A stretch of 64,000 nucleotides of DNA from Nocardia abscessus NBRC 100374 (lineage in GTDB: Bacteria > Actinomycetota > Actinomycetes > Mycobacteriales > Mycobacteriaceae). Below, piece after piece: positions 28,418-37,492 of the stretch. Position 1 is the first letter of the stretch, and each line of letters opens with the position of its first letter. The notes under the pieces were generated by a model that ran no database searches, was not told where the DNA came from, and saw only the letters and a list, made by a program, of their open reading frames with translations. The DNA is taken from contig NZ_BAFP01000092.1 in the NCBI RefSeq assembly GCF_000308455.1, forward strand, positions 62,001-126,000, given 5' to 3'. A program made the position numbers and the translations under genes.

Positions 28418-28840
28418 GTGATCAATATTTCGGCGGAACAGGGGCTCTACAGCACCCCGGTGGAGATTCGGGTGGCGGCGTCGGTGACACAGCTGCCCAT
28501 CGTGCGCGGGCTCGCCGAAACCCTCGTCCTACTCAGCGAATTCACGCTGGACGAGGTGGCCGACATCCGGCTGGCCGTCGACGAGGTCTGCTCGACGCTG
28601 ATCGCGGTCGCCGCCCCGGAAACGAGCCTGAACTGCCGGTTCACCGTCGGTGACACCGAGCTGCTCGTCCGGGTCGAGGGCATCGCGGAGAAGCCGGGAC
28701 TGCCCGACCAGCGCAGCTTCGGCTGGCACGTGCTGCGCACCCTCACCGACACGGTCGAGGCGACACAGGATTCGTTCGATGCGACGGTCTCCGGATATCC
28801 GACGACGGTCCAGTTCCGTCGGGTCCGGGGGAAGGCGTAG
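28418..28840 (+). CDS. Anti-sigma factor, RsbW/UsfX type
   Basis: 140 residues, one GHKL kinase-like domain. EFTLDEVADIRLAVDEVCSTLI is the N-box helix (with its Glu and Asn-site variants), and the later GWHVLRTLTDTVE resembles the G-box region, poorly conserved as in UsfX. Such proteins bind and silence the sigma factor and are released by anti-anti-sigma partners. Its stop (TAG) shares a base with the GTG of the sigma gene, so they are made together in matched amounts. Start GTG 28418; a TTG at 28385 is less likely. Confidence 0.8.
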   Translation: MINISAEQGLYSTPVEIRVAASVTQLPIVRGLAETLVLLSEFTLDEVADIRLAVDEVCSTLIAVAAPETSLNCRFTVGDTELLVRVEGIAEKPGLPDQRSFGWHVLRTLTDTVEATQDSFDATVSGYPTTVQFRRVRGKA

Positions 28841-29724
28841 TGGCGGACGAAGAAACCGTGTTCGAGGCACAGCGCGAGGACGACTCCGACACTTTGACCG
28901 CGGAGGACGCCGTCGAGGACAGCGAAACCCTGGAAGACGAAAGCGAAACCCTGGAAGCGGCCGGCGCGGTCCCCGGGTACGACGACGTCGGCTTGCTCTT
29001 CGGGCAGCTATCGGCCAGCGAAGCCGGGACGGCGCGGCACACCGCCTTGCGCGCGGAACTGATCAGCCGCTGCATTCCGCTCGCCGACCACATCGCCCGC
29101 AAGTTCAGCGGGCGCGGTGAACCGTTCGACGACCTGACCCAGGTGGCGCGGGTCGGTCTGGTGCACGCGGTGGATCGTTTCGACGTGGAGCGCGGCTCGA
29201 ACTTCCTGTCGTTCGCGGTGCCGACCATCATGGGCGAGGTCCGCAGGTATTTCCGCGACAACACGTGGGCGATGCGGGTGCCGCGCCGGGTCAAGGAGAC
29301 CCACCTACGCATCGGCGCGGCGATCGACAGCCTGTCGCAGACTCTCGGTCGCTCGCCGACGGCGAAGGAGATCGCCGCGGAGCTCGACGTCGATCCGGAC
29401 GAGGTGACCCAGGCGGTGATCGCCGGCAACGCCTACCAGCCGAGTTCGATCGACGCGGCCACGCTAGGCCGGGACACCGACGCCTCGCTGCTGGACACCC
29501 TCGGCGAGGAGGAGTCCCAGTTCGACCGCGTCGAGGAGTACGTCGCGATCCGGCCGCTGCTGGCCGGGTTGCCCGAGCGGGAGCGGCGCATCCTCACCAT
29601 GCGGTTCTTCGAATCGATGACCCAGACCCAGATCGCGCAGCAGATGGGCATCTCGCAGATGCACGTCTCGCGCATCCTCGCGAAAACCCTTGCCCGGCTG
29701 CGGGAACAGTCCAGCCGGGAATGA
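28840..29724 (+). CDS. sigF: SigB/SigF-family alternative sigma factor
   Basis: 294 residues. Region 2 (RCIPLADHIARKFSGRGEPFDDLTQVARVGLVHAVDRFD and FAVPTIMGEVRRYFRDNTW), region 3 (VPRRVKETHL ... LGRSPTAKEIAAEL) and region 4 (LPERERRILTMRFFESMTQTQIAQQMGISQMHVSRIL) are all intact. It directs stress and stationary-phase transcription. It is about 30 residues longer than M. tuberculosis SigF because of an acidic N-terminus that contains a 7-residue tandem duplication (ETLEDES then ETLE). A SigF-type site precedes the operon and the CsbD gene at 55.9 kb. The paralogue name is uncertain since nocardiae carry several. Confidence 0.88.
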   Translation: MADEETVFEAQREDDSDTLTAEDAVEDSETLEDESETLEAAGAVPGYDDVGLLFGQLSASEAGTARHTALRAELISRCIPLADHIARKFSGRGEPFDDLTQVARVGLVHAVDRFDVERGSNFLSFAVPTIMGEVRRYFRDNTWAMRVPRRVKETHLRIGAAIDSLSQTLGRSPTAKEIAAELDVDPDEVTQAVIAGNAYQPSSIDAATLGRDTDASLLDTLGEEESQFDRVEEYVAIRPLLAGLPERERRILTMRFFESMTQTQIAQQMGISQMHVSRILAKTLARLREQSSRE

Positions 29725-29730
29725 GCGGAC

Positions 29731-30081
29731 TCAGCGGGCCTCGCGCTCCCGCAGCTTGCGCACCTTCGCCGGAGCGGTGATCCACCACGCGGCATCCAGC
29801 AGTTCCCGCAGGTGATCCGGATCGACGCGATCGAGGTCGATCAAGATGTAGGCGTAGCCGTCGTAATGCGGGGTGGTGTAGAAGGCCGGATCGCCGGAGG
29901 CGAGCAGTGCCTCCTTCTCGGTGAGGTCGCAGGCCAGCGCGAGGCCGCCTTCGGCCTCGCTGCGCAGCCGGGCGAAACCTTTGCCGCCGACCTTCAACGC
30001 CGGGCTACGCCACCAGGTGGATTCCTCCACCTGTGGGAGTTCGGTCGCCATCGCCACCACGTCCGGCCAGGTCATCGTCAT
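29731..30081 (-). CDS. MmcQ/YjbR-family protein
   Basis: 116 residues. The pattern WPDVVAMATELPQVEESTWWRSPALKVGGKGFARL ... HYDGYAYILIDLDRVD ... LLDAAWWITAPAKV fits the MmcQ/YjbR family, a small CyaY-like/DNA-binding-fold protein with no firm function. ATG at 30081, with another two codons later. Convergent with sigF (6 bases) and 53 bases downstream of rsmB on the same strand. Confidence 0.8.
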   Translation of the reverse strand: MTMTWPDVVAMATELPQVEESTWWRSPALKVGGKGFARLRSEAEGGLALACDLTEKEALLASGDPAFYTTPHYDGYAYILIDLDRVDPDHLRELLDAAWWITAPAKVRKLREREAR

Positions 30082-30134
30082 GCGCCGAGTGTGCGGCACA
30101 ACTCGCCGCACGGCTTGGACGAATGGAATGCCGC

Positions 30135-31811
30135 TCAGCGTGGCTTGCGCAGCGCGGCCAGGAACATGGCGTCGGTGCCGTGCCGGTGCGGCCACAGCTG
30201 CGCCCCCGGCCCGTCACCGACATCGGTGACGCCGGGTAGCAGCTCTCGGGTGTCGAGTTGCTCGGCGCCCAGACGGCGCACGGCGTCGGCGACGATCGAC
30301 ACGGTCTCCGGCAGGTGTGGCGAGCAGGTCGAGTACAACACGACCCCGCCCGGGCGCAGCAGATCCCATGCCGCGGCGAGCAGTTCGCGCTGCAATACGA
30401 CCAGTTGGCGCACGTCGGCCGGGGTGCGCCGCCAGCGCGCCTCGGGCCTGCGCCGCAGCGCACCGAGTCCGGTACACGGGGCGTCCACCAGGATGCGGTC
30501 GTAACCCGGAGTCAATCCGCTGGCCCGGCCGTCGGTGACGTGGACGTCGACCGGCAGGTCGTGCACCGCCTTGCGCACCAGTTCGGCGCGGTGCGCGGCG
30601 GGCTCGACCGCGTCCACCCGGAAGCCGTCGATCGCGGCGATCGCACCCAGCAGCGCGGCCTTGCCGCCCGGTCCGGCGCACAGATCGAGCCAGCGCCCGG
30701 TGTCCGGGCCCTCCAGCTCGGCCCTGGTCAGCGCCAGGGCGACCAACTGGCTGCCTTCGTCCTGTACGGCTGCCATGCCCGCGCGCACCGGCTCGAGCTT
30801 GCCCGGATCCCCGCCGTCCAGGTAGACCGCGTACGGCGACCAGCGCCCTTCCTCACCACCGGTGACCAGCGCGAGTTCCTCCGCGGTGATGTCGCCGGGG
30901 CGGGCCACCAGGTGCACCAGCGGGCGCGCGTCGTCGGCGGCGAGCACCTCGCCCAACTCCGCCGCTCGCGCCCCCAGCGCGTCGGCGAACGCCTGCGCGA
31001 TCCATGCCGGATGCGCGTACTCGAACGCCAACCGGCCGACCGGGTCGGCGGGCGCGAGCGCCTCGACCCACTCTTCGGTCGTCTTCTCCGCCGCCCGCCG
31101 GAGCACGGCGTTGACGAAACCGGCCTTGCCCGCGCCGGATTCGGCGCGCGCCAGCGCCACCGAGGTGTCCACGGCCGCGTGCGCGCCGATCCTGGTGCGC
31201 AGCAATTGATAGACGCCGAGCCGGAGCACGTCCAGCAGGGGGCCGTCGATCTCTTCGATCGATCGGCCCGCGCCTTCGGCGATCACCGCGTCGAGCAGGC
31301 CGAGCGAGCGGCACGCGCCGTAGGCGAGTTCGGTGGCCAGTGCGGCGTCTCGCCCCGCCAATCCCCGTTCTCGCAGCAGCGCGGGCAGCACGAGGTTGGC
31401 GTAGGCGTCGCGCTCCCGGACCGCACGCAGCACATCCCTGGCGACCGACCGCGGCGGATCGGCGGGCGCTGGACGATGCGGTCGCCCGGCGACCTTGGGC
31501 CCCTGACGCGCGGGGGTTTTGGACCCGGAAGCCGGGCGCCCGGCGGAAGAACGGTCCGCTCGGCCCGTCGCCGCGCGTTGTCCCGTGGAGCCGCGCCGTT
31601 CGTCGCGGTCGCGGCCGCCCGCCTCGGCTCGCCCGCTGCCGGAACGCTGATCGGCCGCCGGTGGCCGGCCTGCACCGTTGCGGTCCCGCCGCGGGCCGCC
31701 CTGCGCCTGAGCCCGGCCGGACTCGCCGGAACGCTTCGGCGCGGACGCGCGTTCGTCGCGCCGCCGGTCGCGTGCGTCGTCGCCACCGGCCCGATTGCCC
31801 CGCGGCGTCAT
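30135..31811 (-). CDS. rsmB: 16S rRNA (cytosine-C5-)-methyltransferase RsmB
   Basis: 558 residues. An Arg/Gly/Asp-rich, probably disordered tail fills the first 110 or so residues (MTPRGNRAGGDDARDRRR ...), then the NusB-like RNA-binding domain (RDVLRAVRERDAYANLVLPALL) and the Rossmann methyltransferase with LDLCAGPGGKA for S-adenosylmethionine, VDAPCTGLGALRRRPE and the catalytic Cys of YSTCSPHLPE. It methylates C967 of 16S rRNA. The ATG overlaps the fmt stop (ATGA). The long tail is an actinobacterial habit. Confidence 0.93.
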   Translation of the reverse strand: MTPRGNRAGGDDARDRRRDERASAPKRSGESGRAQAQGGPRRDRNGAGRPPAADQRSGSGRAEAGGRDRDERRGSTGQRAATGRADRSSAGRPASGSKTPARQGPKVAGRPHRPAPADPPRSVARDVLRAVRERDAYANLVLPALLRERGLAGRDAALATELAYGACRSLGLLDAVIAEGAGRSIEEIDGPLLDVLRLGVYQLLRTRIGAHAAVDTSVALARAESGAGKAGFVNAVLRRAAEKTTEEWVEALAPADPVGRLAFEYAHPAWIAQAFADALGARAAELGEVLAADDARPLVHLVARPGDITAEELALVTGGEEGRWSPYAVYLDGGDPGKLEPVRAGMAAVQDEGSQLVALALTRAELEGPDTGRWLDLCAGPGGKAALLGAIAAIDGFRVDAVEPAAHRAELVRKAVHDLPVDVHVTDGRASGLTPGYDRILVDAPCTGLGALRRRPEARWRRTPADVRQLVVLQRELLAAAWDLLRPGGVVLYSTCSPHLPETVSIVADAVRRLGAEQLDTRELLPGVTDVGDGPGAQLWPHRHGTDAMFLAALRKPR

Positions 31812-32731
31812 TCGACCACCGCGCCGGGCTGCAGGCGGGCGCCGCGCGCCCAGTCGAGCGCGGCCATCATGCGCTTGCCTTGCGGCTGCACCTGATCGAG
31901 CCGGACGGCGGTGGTGGCGGTGCCGACGAAGACTCCGGACTTGCGTACCTCGATCACGCGCTCCGGCAACTCGTCTTCCACCAGCTCGACCGGTCCCAGC
32001 TTCAGCCGGGTACCGCCGACTTCCGTCCACGCTCCGGGAGCCGGGGTGACCGCGCGAATCCGCCTGCTGATGGCCAGCGCCGGTTGATCCCAGCGCACGT
32101 GCCCGGCCTCGACACCGACCTTGGGCGCGTACGACACGCCGTCGGTGGGCTGGGCGACCGCCTGCAGCGTCCCGTCCTCCACTCCGTCCAGCGTCGCTTC
32201 CAGCAGACGGGAGCCGCTGTCGGCCAACCGCTGCAGCAGGGTGCCCGCGGTGTCGGTGACGGCGATCTTCTCGGTCACCATGCCGAAGACCGGACCCGTG
32301 TCCAGCCCGGCCTCGATCTGGAAGGTCGAGGCGCCGGTGATCTCGTCACCCGCATCGATCGCCGCCTGCACCGGCGCCGCGCCCCGCCACGCGGGCAGCA
32401 GCGAGAAGTGCAGGTTGATCCAGCCGAAGCGCGGGATGTCGAGCACCGGCTGGGGCAGCAGCGCGCCGTAGGCGACCACGGGGCAGCAGTCCGGCGCCAA
32501 TTCGGTGAGCTGCGCGATGAATTCCGGCTCCGACGGCCGACGTGGGGTGAGCACCGGGATGCCGTGCTCGTCGGCCAGTTGACCGACGGGCGACCTGGTC
32601 ACCTTCCGGCCGCGCCCCGCCACCGCGTCGGGCCGCGTCACGACGGCGATCACGTCGTGATTCGCCGATTCCAGCAAACGCCGCAGCGACGGAACCGCCG
32701 GCTCCGGTGTCCCCGCGAAGACGATGCGCAT
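31808..32731 (-). CDS. fmt: Methionyl-tRNA formyltransferase
   Basis: 307 residues. The formyl-transfer domain carries VFAGTPEPAVPSL, the tetrahydrofolate-site SLLPAWRGAAPVQ (with Asn and His of WINLHFSLLP) and the Asp of GLDTGPVF; the C-terminal barrel follows from about residue 205. It formylates initiator Met-tRNA. Its ATG shares one base with the def stop (TGATG), the conserved def-fmt coupling. Confidence 0.97.
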   Translation of the reverse strand: MRIVFAGTPEPAVPSLRRLLESANHDVIAVVTRPDAVAGRGRKVTRSPVGQLADEHGIPVLTPRRPSEPEFIAQLTELAPDCCPVVAYGALLPQPVLDIPRFGWINLHFSLLPAWRGAAPVQAAIDAGDEITGASTFQIEAGLDTGPVFGMVTEKIAVTDTAGTLLQRLADSGSRLLEATLDGVEDGTLQAVAQPTDGVSYAPKVGVEAGHVRWDQPALAISRRIRAVTPAPGAWTEVGGTRLKLGPVELVEDELPERVIEVRKSGVFVGTATTAVRLDQVQPQGKRMMAALDWARGARLQPGAVVE

Positions 32732-33297
32732 CAGCGGACGACCCCGAACGGGTTGGGCCGCCCCGCGCCGCTCATCGAGCGGGCCGGGCGCACCGTCGTT
32801 CCCGCGGCGAACCAATCGGATTCGCGAATCACCCGCATCGCCTCCTTGCGCTGGGCCGGGTCGAGACGATCGATGAACAGCACACCGTCGAGGTGGTCGG
32901 TCTCGTGCTGCACGCACCGCGCCAGCAGGCCCTCGGCCTCGAAGGAGACCGGCGCGCCGTCGACGTCCACACCGGAGGCGCGCACCCGCAGCGCCCGGCG
33001 CGTGTCGTAGCGCACGCCGGGAATGGACAGGCATCCCTCCGGGCCGACCTGCTCTTCGTCGCCGACGACCTCCCACTGCGGGTTCACCAGATGCCCGGCG
33101 GCGTCGCCGGTGTCGTAGACGAACACGCGCAGCCCGACCCCGATCTGCGGCGCGGCCATCCCGACCCCGCCGTCGTCGTGCATGGTCTCGGTCAGGTCGG
33201 TCACCAGCTGCCGCACATCGCGGTCGAACGCGGTGACCTCCGCGGCGCGGGCACGCAGGATGGGATCGCCGAACAGGCGAACAGGCTGGATGGTCAC
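32731..33297 (-). CDS. def: Peptide deformylase
   Basis: 188 residues. All three motifs are present: GVGMAAPQIG (44-53), EGCLS with metal ligand Cys89, and QHETDHLDG with His131, catalytic Glu132 and His135. It removes the formyl group from new proteins, undoing the Fmt reaction. Start GTG at 33297. First of the coupled def-fmt-rsmB set; 250 bases of apparent promoter region (33298-33547) separate it from the divergent oxidoreductase gene, where the accessory stretch begins. Confidence 0.96.
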   Translation of the reverse strand: MTIQPVRLFGDPILRARAAEVTAFDRDVRQLVTDLTETMHDDGGVGMAAPQIGVGLRVFVYDTGDAAGHLVNPQWEVVGDEEQVGPEGCLSIPGVRYDTRRALRVRASGVDVDGAPVSFEAEGLLARCVQHETDHLDGVLFIDRLDPAQRKEAMRVIRESDWFAAGTTVRPARSMSGAGRPNPFGVVR

Positions 33298-33547
33298 GGC
33301 TGGCTCCCGGAAGCGGACGAATACGGTCGCCCCATTCTAGTGAGAGGACCGCAAATCCCCGATTCACCAGGCAGAAGCTGGTAGAACTCCTATGCGGTCC
33401 GGGCGGGGTGTCGATCCCTCCGCCCGGCCGCCCGGGAAAGCCCTGGTCAGCGGCCCGCCGGTGACACCTCCCCTGCTGTGGCGTATCGAAGGCGGCGATC
33501 CACCACGCTGCGCATCCATCACCCGAGAGGTAGAGAAGGCAGGTGAC

Positions 33548-34540
33548 ATGAAGGCGTTCATTGTCGAGTCCTACGGCGAGAACGGGCTACGGGCCGCAGA
33601 CGTGCCCGAGCCCGGCGTGGGCCGTCGTGACGTGCTGGTCCAGGTCCGCGCGGCCAGTATCAACCCGCTGGACAAGATGGTTCGCAACGGCGAGTTCAAG
33701 CGGCTGCTGAAGTACAAACGGCCCTTCATTCTCGGCCACGACGTCTCCGGTGTCGTAACCGAAGTCGGCGCGGACGTGCGCGCCTTCGAAGTCGGCGACG
33801 AGGTGTATGCCAGGCCGCGAGACCTTCGGATCGGCACCTTCGCCGAGTTCATCGCGATCGACCAGGACGATGTAGCACTCAAGCCGCGGTCCCTGTCGTT
33901 CGACGAGGCCGCTGCCGTACCGCTCGTCGCGCTGGCCGCCTGGCAGACACTCGCCGACCTCGCCCACCTCCAGCCGGGCCAGAAGGTCCTCATCCACGCC
34001 GGTGCGGGCGGCCTCGGCTCGACCGCCATCCAGGTCGCCAAGCATCTGGGCGCCTACGTGGCCACCACAGCCCGCACCAACGACGTCGACAAGGTCCGCA
34101 GTTTGGGCGCCGACCAAGTCATCGACTTCACCGAACAGGACTTCTCCGAAGTACTCACCGGATACGACGTCGCGCTGGACTCACTCGGGGGCACCAATCT
34201 GGAGAAGTCCCTGACCGTACTGAAGCGGGACGGGCTCGCCATCAGCGTAGTCGGCCCACCCGACCCCTCCTTCGCCGGACAAATCGGCCAACCGCTCCTC
34301 GCCCCGGTCATGGCACTGTTGAGCCGCAAGGTCCGCAAGCAGGCGAAGAAACACGGAGTGCGGTACTCGTTCTTCTTCATGAAGGCCAACGGCGCACAAC
34401 TCAACGGACTCGCCTCGCTGTATGACAGCGGTGTCCTACGGCCGGTACTCGACCGCACGTTCCCCTTCGATCAGACACTCGAGGCGATGGCGTACGTCGA
34501 ACAGGGTCGCGCCAACGGCAAGATCGTCATCACGCGATGA
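33548..34540 (+). CDS. NADP-dependent zinc-type alcohol dehydrogenase/quinone oxidoreductase
   Basis: 330 residues of the medium-chain dehydrogenase family without zinc-binding Cys clusters, so a quinone- or enone-reductase type. The N-terminal GroES-like part (VRAASINPLDKMVRNGEF, GHDVSGVVTEVG) and the NADP loop HAGAGGLGSTAIQVAKH followed by an AR pair typical of NADP preference (TTAR) are seen. ATG at 33548. It is convergent with the ECF sigma gene; oxidoreductases are common neighbours of ECF41 sigma factors. Confidence 0.85.
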   Translation: MKAFIVESYGENGLRAADVPEPGVGRRDVLVQVRAASINPLDKMVRNGEFKRLLKYKRPFILGHDVSGVVTEVGADVRAFEVGDEVYARPRDLRIGTFAEFIAIDQDDVALKPRSLSFDEAAAVPLVALAAWQTLADLAHLQPGQKVLIHAGAGGLGSTAIQVAKHLGAYVATTARTNDVDKVRSLGADQVIDFTEQDFSEVLTGYDVALDSLGGTNLEKSLTVLKRDGLAISVVGPPDPSFAGQIGQPLLAPVMALLSRKVRKQAKKHGVRYSFFFMKANGAQLNGLASLYDSGVLRPVLDRTFPFDQTLEAMAYVEQGRANGKIVITR

Positions 34541-34603
34541 GCCAGGCCACCAGCGGCTCCCTTTTGTGAACACTCTGGCGCTGTGTCCGGTTTCCGGCTC
34601 GCT

Positions 34604-35485
34604 TCACCCGAGGATGGCGGTGAGGTCCAGATGCGTGAGTCGTTCGTGGTCGGAGAGGATGTCGATAGCGGTGATGCGGTCCTCGGCGACGGTGAAGCCG
34701 ATGATCGAGAACGGGTTGCCGTCGATAGTGTTGACCAGTCCGGCGCTGCCGTTCACGACGGCGGGGTGGATGGTGCAGAGGGTGGCCATGCGCTGGAAGG
34801 TTTCGGCTTGTCCGGCGACGGCGTTGGCGCCGCGGATCACCCGCATCGTGGCACCGGCGTCGGCGCGCAACACCACGTCGGGGTCGAGCATGCGCAGGAG
34901 TTCGTCGAAGTCGCCGCCGCGTGCGGCGGTGAGGAAGGCGTCCACGACGCGGCGTTGACGGGGCAGGTCCGGGTCCGGGGCCGGGGTCGCGCCTTGGACT
35001 CGGCGCCGCGCTTGGCTGGCCAGTTTCTTGGCGGTCAGGGGGGTGCGGCCGATGATGGGTGCGATCTGCTCGTAGGGCATGGCGAACATGTCGTGCAGGA
35101 CGAAGGCGAGTCGTTCGGCTGGGCTCAGCGATTCCAGCACGACCAGTAGCGCCGAGCCGACCGAGTCGGCGAGTAGCGCTTCGTGTTCCGGATCGGGTGT
35201 GGACGCACTGACGACCACCGGATCGGGCAGGTGCTCGGCTTCCAGAGGTTCTTCGTGGCGAGTCTTGCGGGTGCGCAGCATGTCCAGGCAGACCCGTCCG
35301 ACGACGGTGGTCAGCCAGCCGCCGAGGTTGCCGACGTCGCTGCTGTCGGTGCGGGCCAGGCGCAGCCACGCCTCCTGCACGGCGTCGTCGGCGTCGGTGA
35401 GCGAGCCGAGTATCCGAAAGGCCACCGCCCGCAGGTGGGTGCGGTGCTCTTCGAACCGGTCGGCCAAAAACTGCTCATCGTGCAC
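34604..35485 (-). CDS. ECF41/SigJ-like sigma factor with SnoaL-like C-terminal domain
   Basis: 293 residues. Sigma-2 (FEEHRTHLRAVAFRILGSLTDADDAVQEAWLRL), a linker with HLPDP resembling the ECF41 WLPEP motif, sigma-4 (LSPAERLAFVLHDMFAMPYEQIAPIIGRTPLTAKKLASQARRR) and a SnoaL/NTF2-like tail (about 185-290, VDAFLTAARGGDFDELLRML ... NGSAGLVN) that in ECF41 factors tunes activity in place of an anti-sigma. GTG at 35485 has GAGGAGGA just upstream; longer frames to 35566 are unlikely. Neighbours (oxidoreductase, carboxymuconolactone-decarboxylase-like gene) fit the known ECF41 context. Confidence 0.85.
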   Translation of the reverse strand: MHDEQFLADRFEEHRTHLRAVAFRILGSLTDADDAVQEAWLRLARTDSSDVGNLGGWLTTVVGRVCLDMLRTRKTRHEEPLEAEHLPDPVVVSASTPDPEHEALLADSVGSALLVVLESLSPAERLAFVLHDMFAMPYEQIAPIIGRTPLTAKKLASQARRRVQGATPAPDPDLPRQRRVVDAFLTAARGGDFDELLRMLDPDVVLRADAGATMRVIRGANAVAGQAETFQRMATLCTIHPAVVNGSAGLVNTIDGNPFSIIGFTVAEDRITAIDILSDHERLTHLDLTAILG

Positions 35486-35516
35486 GGAGTCCTCCTCGAT
35501 CTCGTCCCGCATCGAT

Positions 35517-35543
35517 GACGTACCGGCCGCAGGAAACGTGACC
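35517..35543 (-). promoter_or_regulatory. Candidate ECF41-type promoter of the sigma gene
   Basis: On the minus strand GGTCACG (35543-35537), 16 bases, then CGTC (35520-35517), 32 bases before the GTG. ECF41 promoters are described as TGTCACA with CGTC at about this spacing, so five of seven -35 bases and the full -10 match. It would make the sigma gene self-activating. Confidence 0.4.
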
Positions 35544-35776
35544 CTATCCCCGCGCTGGTCGGCCATACGCTGCCCGGATCCGGCGTCCGGATCGCCGGGC
35601 CAACTCGTGCGCCGGAGGCGACGTCGACCTTGGACCAGCGATTTTCCGTGCCGCGGTGACGTTTTCTCGCCGCCGTACGTCAGTGCAGCGGAACACGATC
35701 CGCGGCGGCCGCCGCAGCCGGTCAGCTCGTGACCGTGTGGGGCCGGGCGCAGCTGCTATCGAAGGGAAACATCACT

Positions 35777-36949
35777 GTGAGTGCGATCGAAGTGCACGGC
35801 ACTGTCGCTGCCGGGTTCGAGGAGGTGCGTGCCGAGTTCGCCGCTGTCGTCGGCGAGGAGGACGGGGAATCGGGCGCGCAGCTGGCCGCTTTTGTGCGGG
35901 GCCGGAAAGTGGTGGATCTGTGGGCCGGGCAGCAGGTGTCGGGCACCACGCTGACCGGTCTTCATTCGACGAGCAAGGGCGCCGCCGGTCTGGTGGTGGC
36001 GCTGCTGATCCAAGACGGCGCCCTCGACGTCGACCGGCCGGTCGCCCACTACTGGCCGCGGTTCGCCGCTGCGGGCAAACAGCACATCACCGTGCGGGAC
36101 GTTCTCGTGCACCGCTCCGGGATCATCGGGGTCGATGGCGGGTTCACCGTCGCCGAACTCGCTGATGAGCAGGTCATCGCCGAACGGCTGGTGGGGCAGC
36201 GGCCTTTCTTCGAACCGGGTGCGGTGCACGGCTACGGCGGGTTCGTCACCTACGCCATTGTCGGTGAGGTGGTGCGCGCGGTCACCGGCAGCACCATCCA
36301 GCAGCTGTTCGAGCAGCGCATCCGGGGTCCCTACGGCCTGGACGTCTACCTCGGGCTGCCCGCCGAACTCGATCACCGGTACCTGCCGATCCTGCCGTGG
36401 CGGGCAACCTCGGAGATGGATGCGGCCTTCGCCGCGAACTCGCCCAACCCGCACGGCGTCGCGGGCATCGCCTACAACCTGAACGCGCGCGGGTTCACCG
36501 CCGCCGATGTCATGGCACTGCCCAACGACACCACACTGCGTCGCCTCGGCCAAGGCTCGGCCGGCGGCGTCGGCAGTGCGAACGGCGTGGCAGCAATGTA
36601 CGCGGCGGCCACCACCGGGATCGACGGCCGCGACCCGCTGCTGTCGCTGGAAACCATCGCCACCATTTCCGCGATCCATTCCAGCGGTCCGGATCTGGTG
36701 CGCGGCGACCGCGCCCCCTACGCGCTGGGTTTCGAAGCCAAGAGCCTGCTGCATCCGTTCCTCGGCGCGCACGCATTCGGGCACACCGGCTCCGCGGGCT
36801 CGGACGGATTCGCCGACCCGCACAGCGGTCTGACCTACGGCTACACCCGACGCCGCGCCGCATTCGCGTTCAACGCCCCCGAGAACGCACGACTGGCCGC
36901 CGTCGTCCACCGCGCCGCGACCGCCACCGATTTCGCGGCCGCCGCCTGA
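35777..36949 (+). CDS. Serine hydrolase, beta-lactamase/esterase (EstB-like) fold
   Basis: 390 residues. The SxxK motif is STSK (Ser64, Lys67), then a Tyr motif in VHGYGG and a late HTGSAG replacing the KTG box. That makes a class C/EstB-type serine hydrolase, more likely an esterase than an antibiotic-degrading lactamase. No signal peptide, so cytosolic. GTG at 35777 follows AAGGGA; a longer frame from 35729 exists. It is divergent from the ECF sigma gene and heads a run with the DoxX-like and carboxymuconolactone-decarboxylase-like genes. Confidence 0.8.
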   Translation: MSAIEVHGTVAAGFEEVRAEFAAVVGEEDGESGAQLAAFVRGRKVVDLWAGQQVSGTTLTGLHSTSKGAAGLVVALLIQDGALDVDRPVAHYWPRFAAAGKQHITVRDVLVHRSGIIGVDGGFTVAELADEQVIAERLVGQRPFFEPGAVHGYGGFVTYAIVGEVVRAVTGSTIQQLFEQRIRGPYGLDVYLGLPAELDHRYLPILPWRATSEMDAAFAANSPNPHGVAGIAYNLNARGFTAADVMALPNDTTLRRLGQGSAGGVGSANGVAAMYAAATTGIDGRDPLLSLETIATISAIHSSGPDLVRGDRAPYALGFEAKSLLHPFLGAHAFGHTGSAGSDGFADPHSGLTYGYTRRRAAFAFNAPENARLAAVVHRAATATDFAAAA

Positions 36950-36993
36950 CCCCTGCCCCGACCAACCTCTTCATCTCCAGGAGCGACACGATC

Positions 36994-37440
36994 ATGTCCA
37001 CTCGCACAACGTCGATAATCCGTTCCCGCGGCCTGAAACTCGCGCGCTGGGTTCCCGTGGCCGCCGTGCTGGCCGAGACCGCCGTCGGCGCGTACTGGGA
37101 CCTCGCCCGGATCTCCTACGTCCGCGACTCGTTCGACCACCTCGGCTACCCCATGTACTTCGCGACCATCCTCGGCGTCGCCAAGACCGCCGCGCTCGCC
37201 GCGATCCTCACCCCCGGCCACCCCCGAACGAAGGAGTGGGCCTACGCCGGACTGGTCTTCGTCTACGGCGGCGCCGCCACATCGCATCTGGCCGCCGGTG
37301 ACGGTCCCGATAAATGGGCCATGCCGCTGTTCTTCGCCGCCGCCACCTTCGCCGCCCGCGCCTGGCTGCCGCAAGGAACATCCACCACTGCCACCTTGCG
37401 CGCACTCGGCGGCTCCCGACGCCGGCCCCGCTACGCCTGA
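36994..37440 (+). CDS. DoxX-like membrane protein
   Basis: 148 residues with four hydrophobic segments: LARWVPVAAVLAETAVGAYWDL, YPMYFATILGVAKTAALAAIL, EWAYAGLVFVYGGAATSHL and MPLFFAAATFAARAWL. The spacing and the GYPMYFATILGVAKTAA signature fit DoxX/DoxD-type proteins linked to thiol and quinone redox reactions. ATG at 36994 with GGAG about ten bases before; 44 bases after the serine hydrolase stop, same strand. Confidence 0.75.
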   Translation: MSTRTTSIIRSRGLKLARWVPVAAVLAETAVGAYWDLARISYVRDSFDHLGYPMYFATILGVAKTAALAAILTPGHPRTKEWAYAGLVFVYGGAATSHLAAGDGPDKWAMPLFFAAATFAARAWLPQGTSTTATLRALGGSRRRPRYA

Positions 37441-37492
37441 CCGACCGACCGATCACACCAACACAGATTCACACCGAGAGATAAGGAAAACC

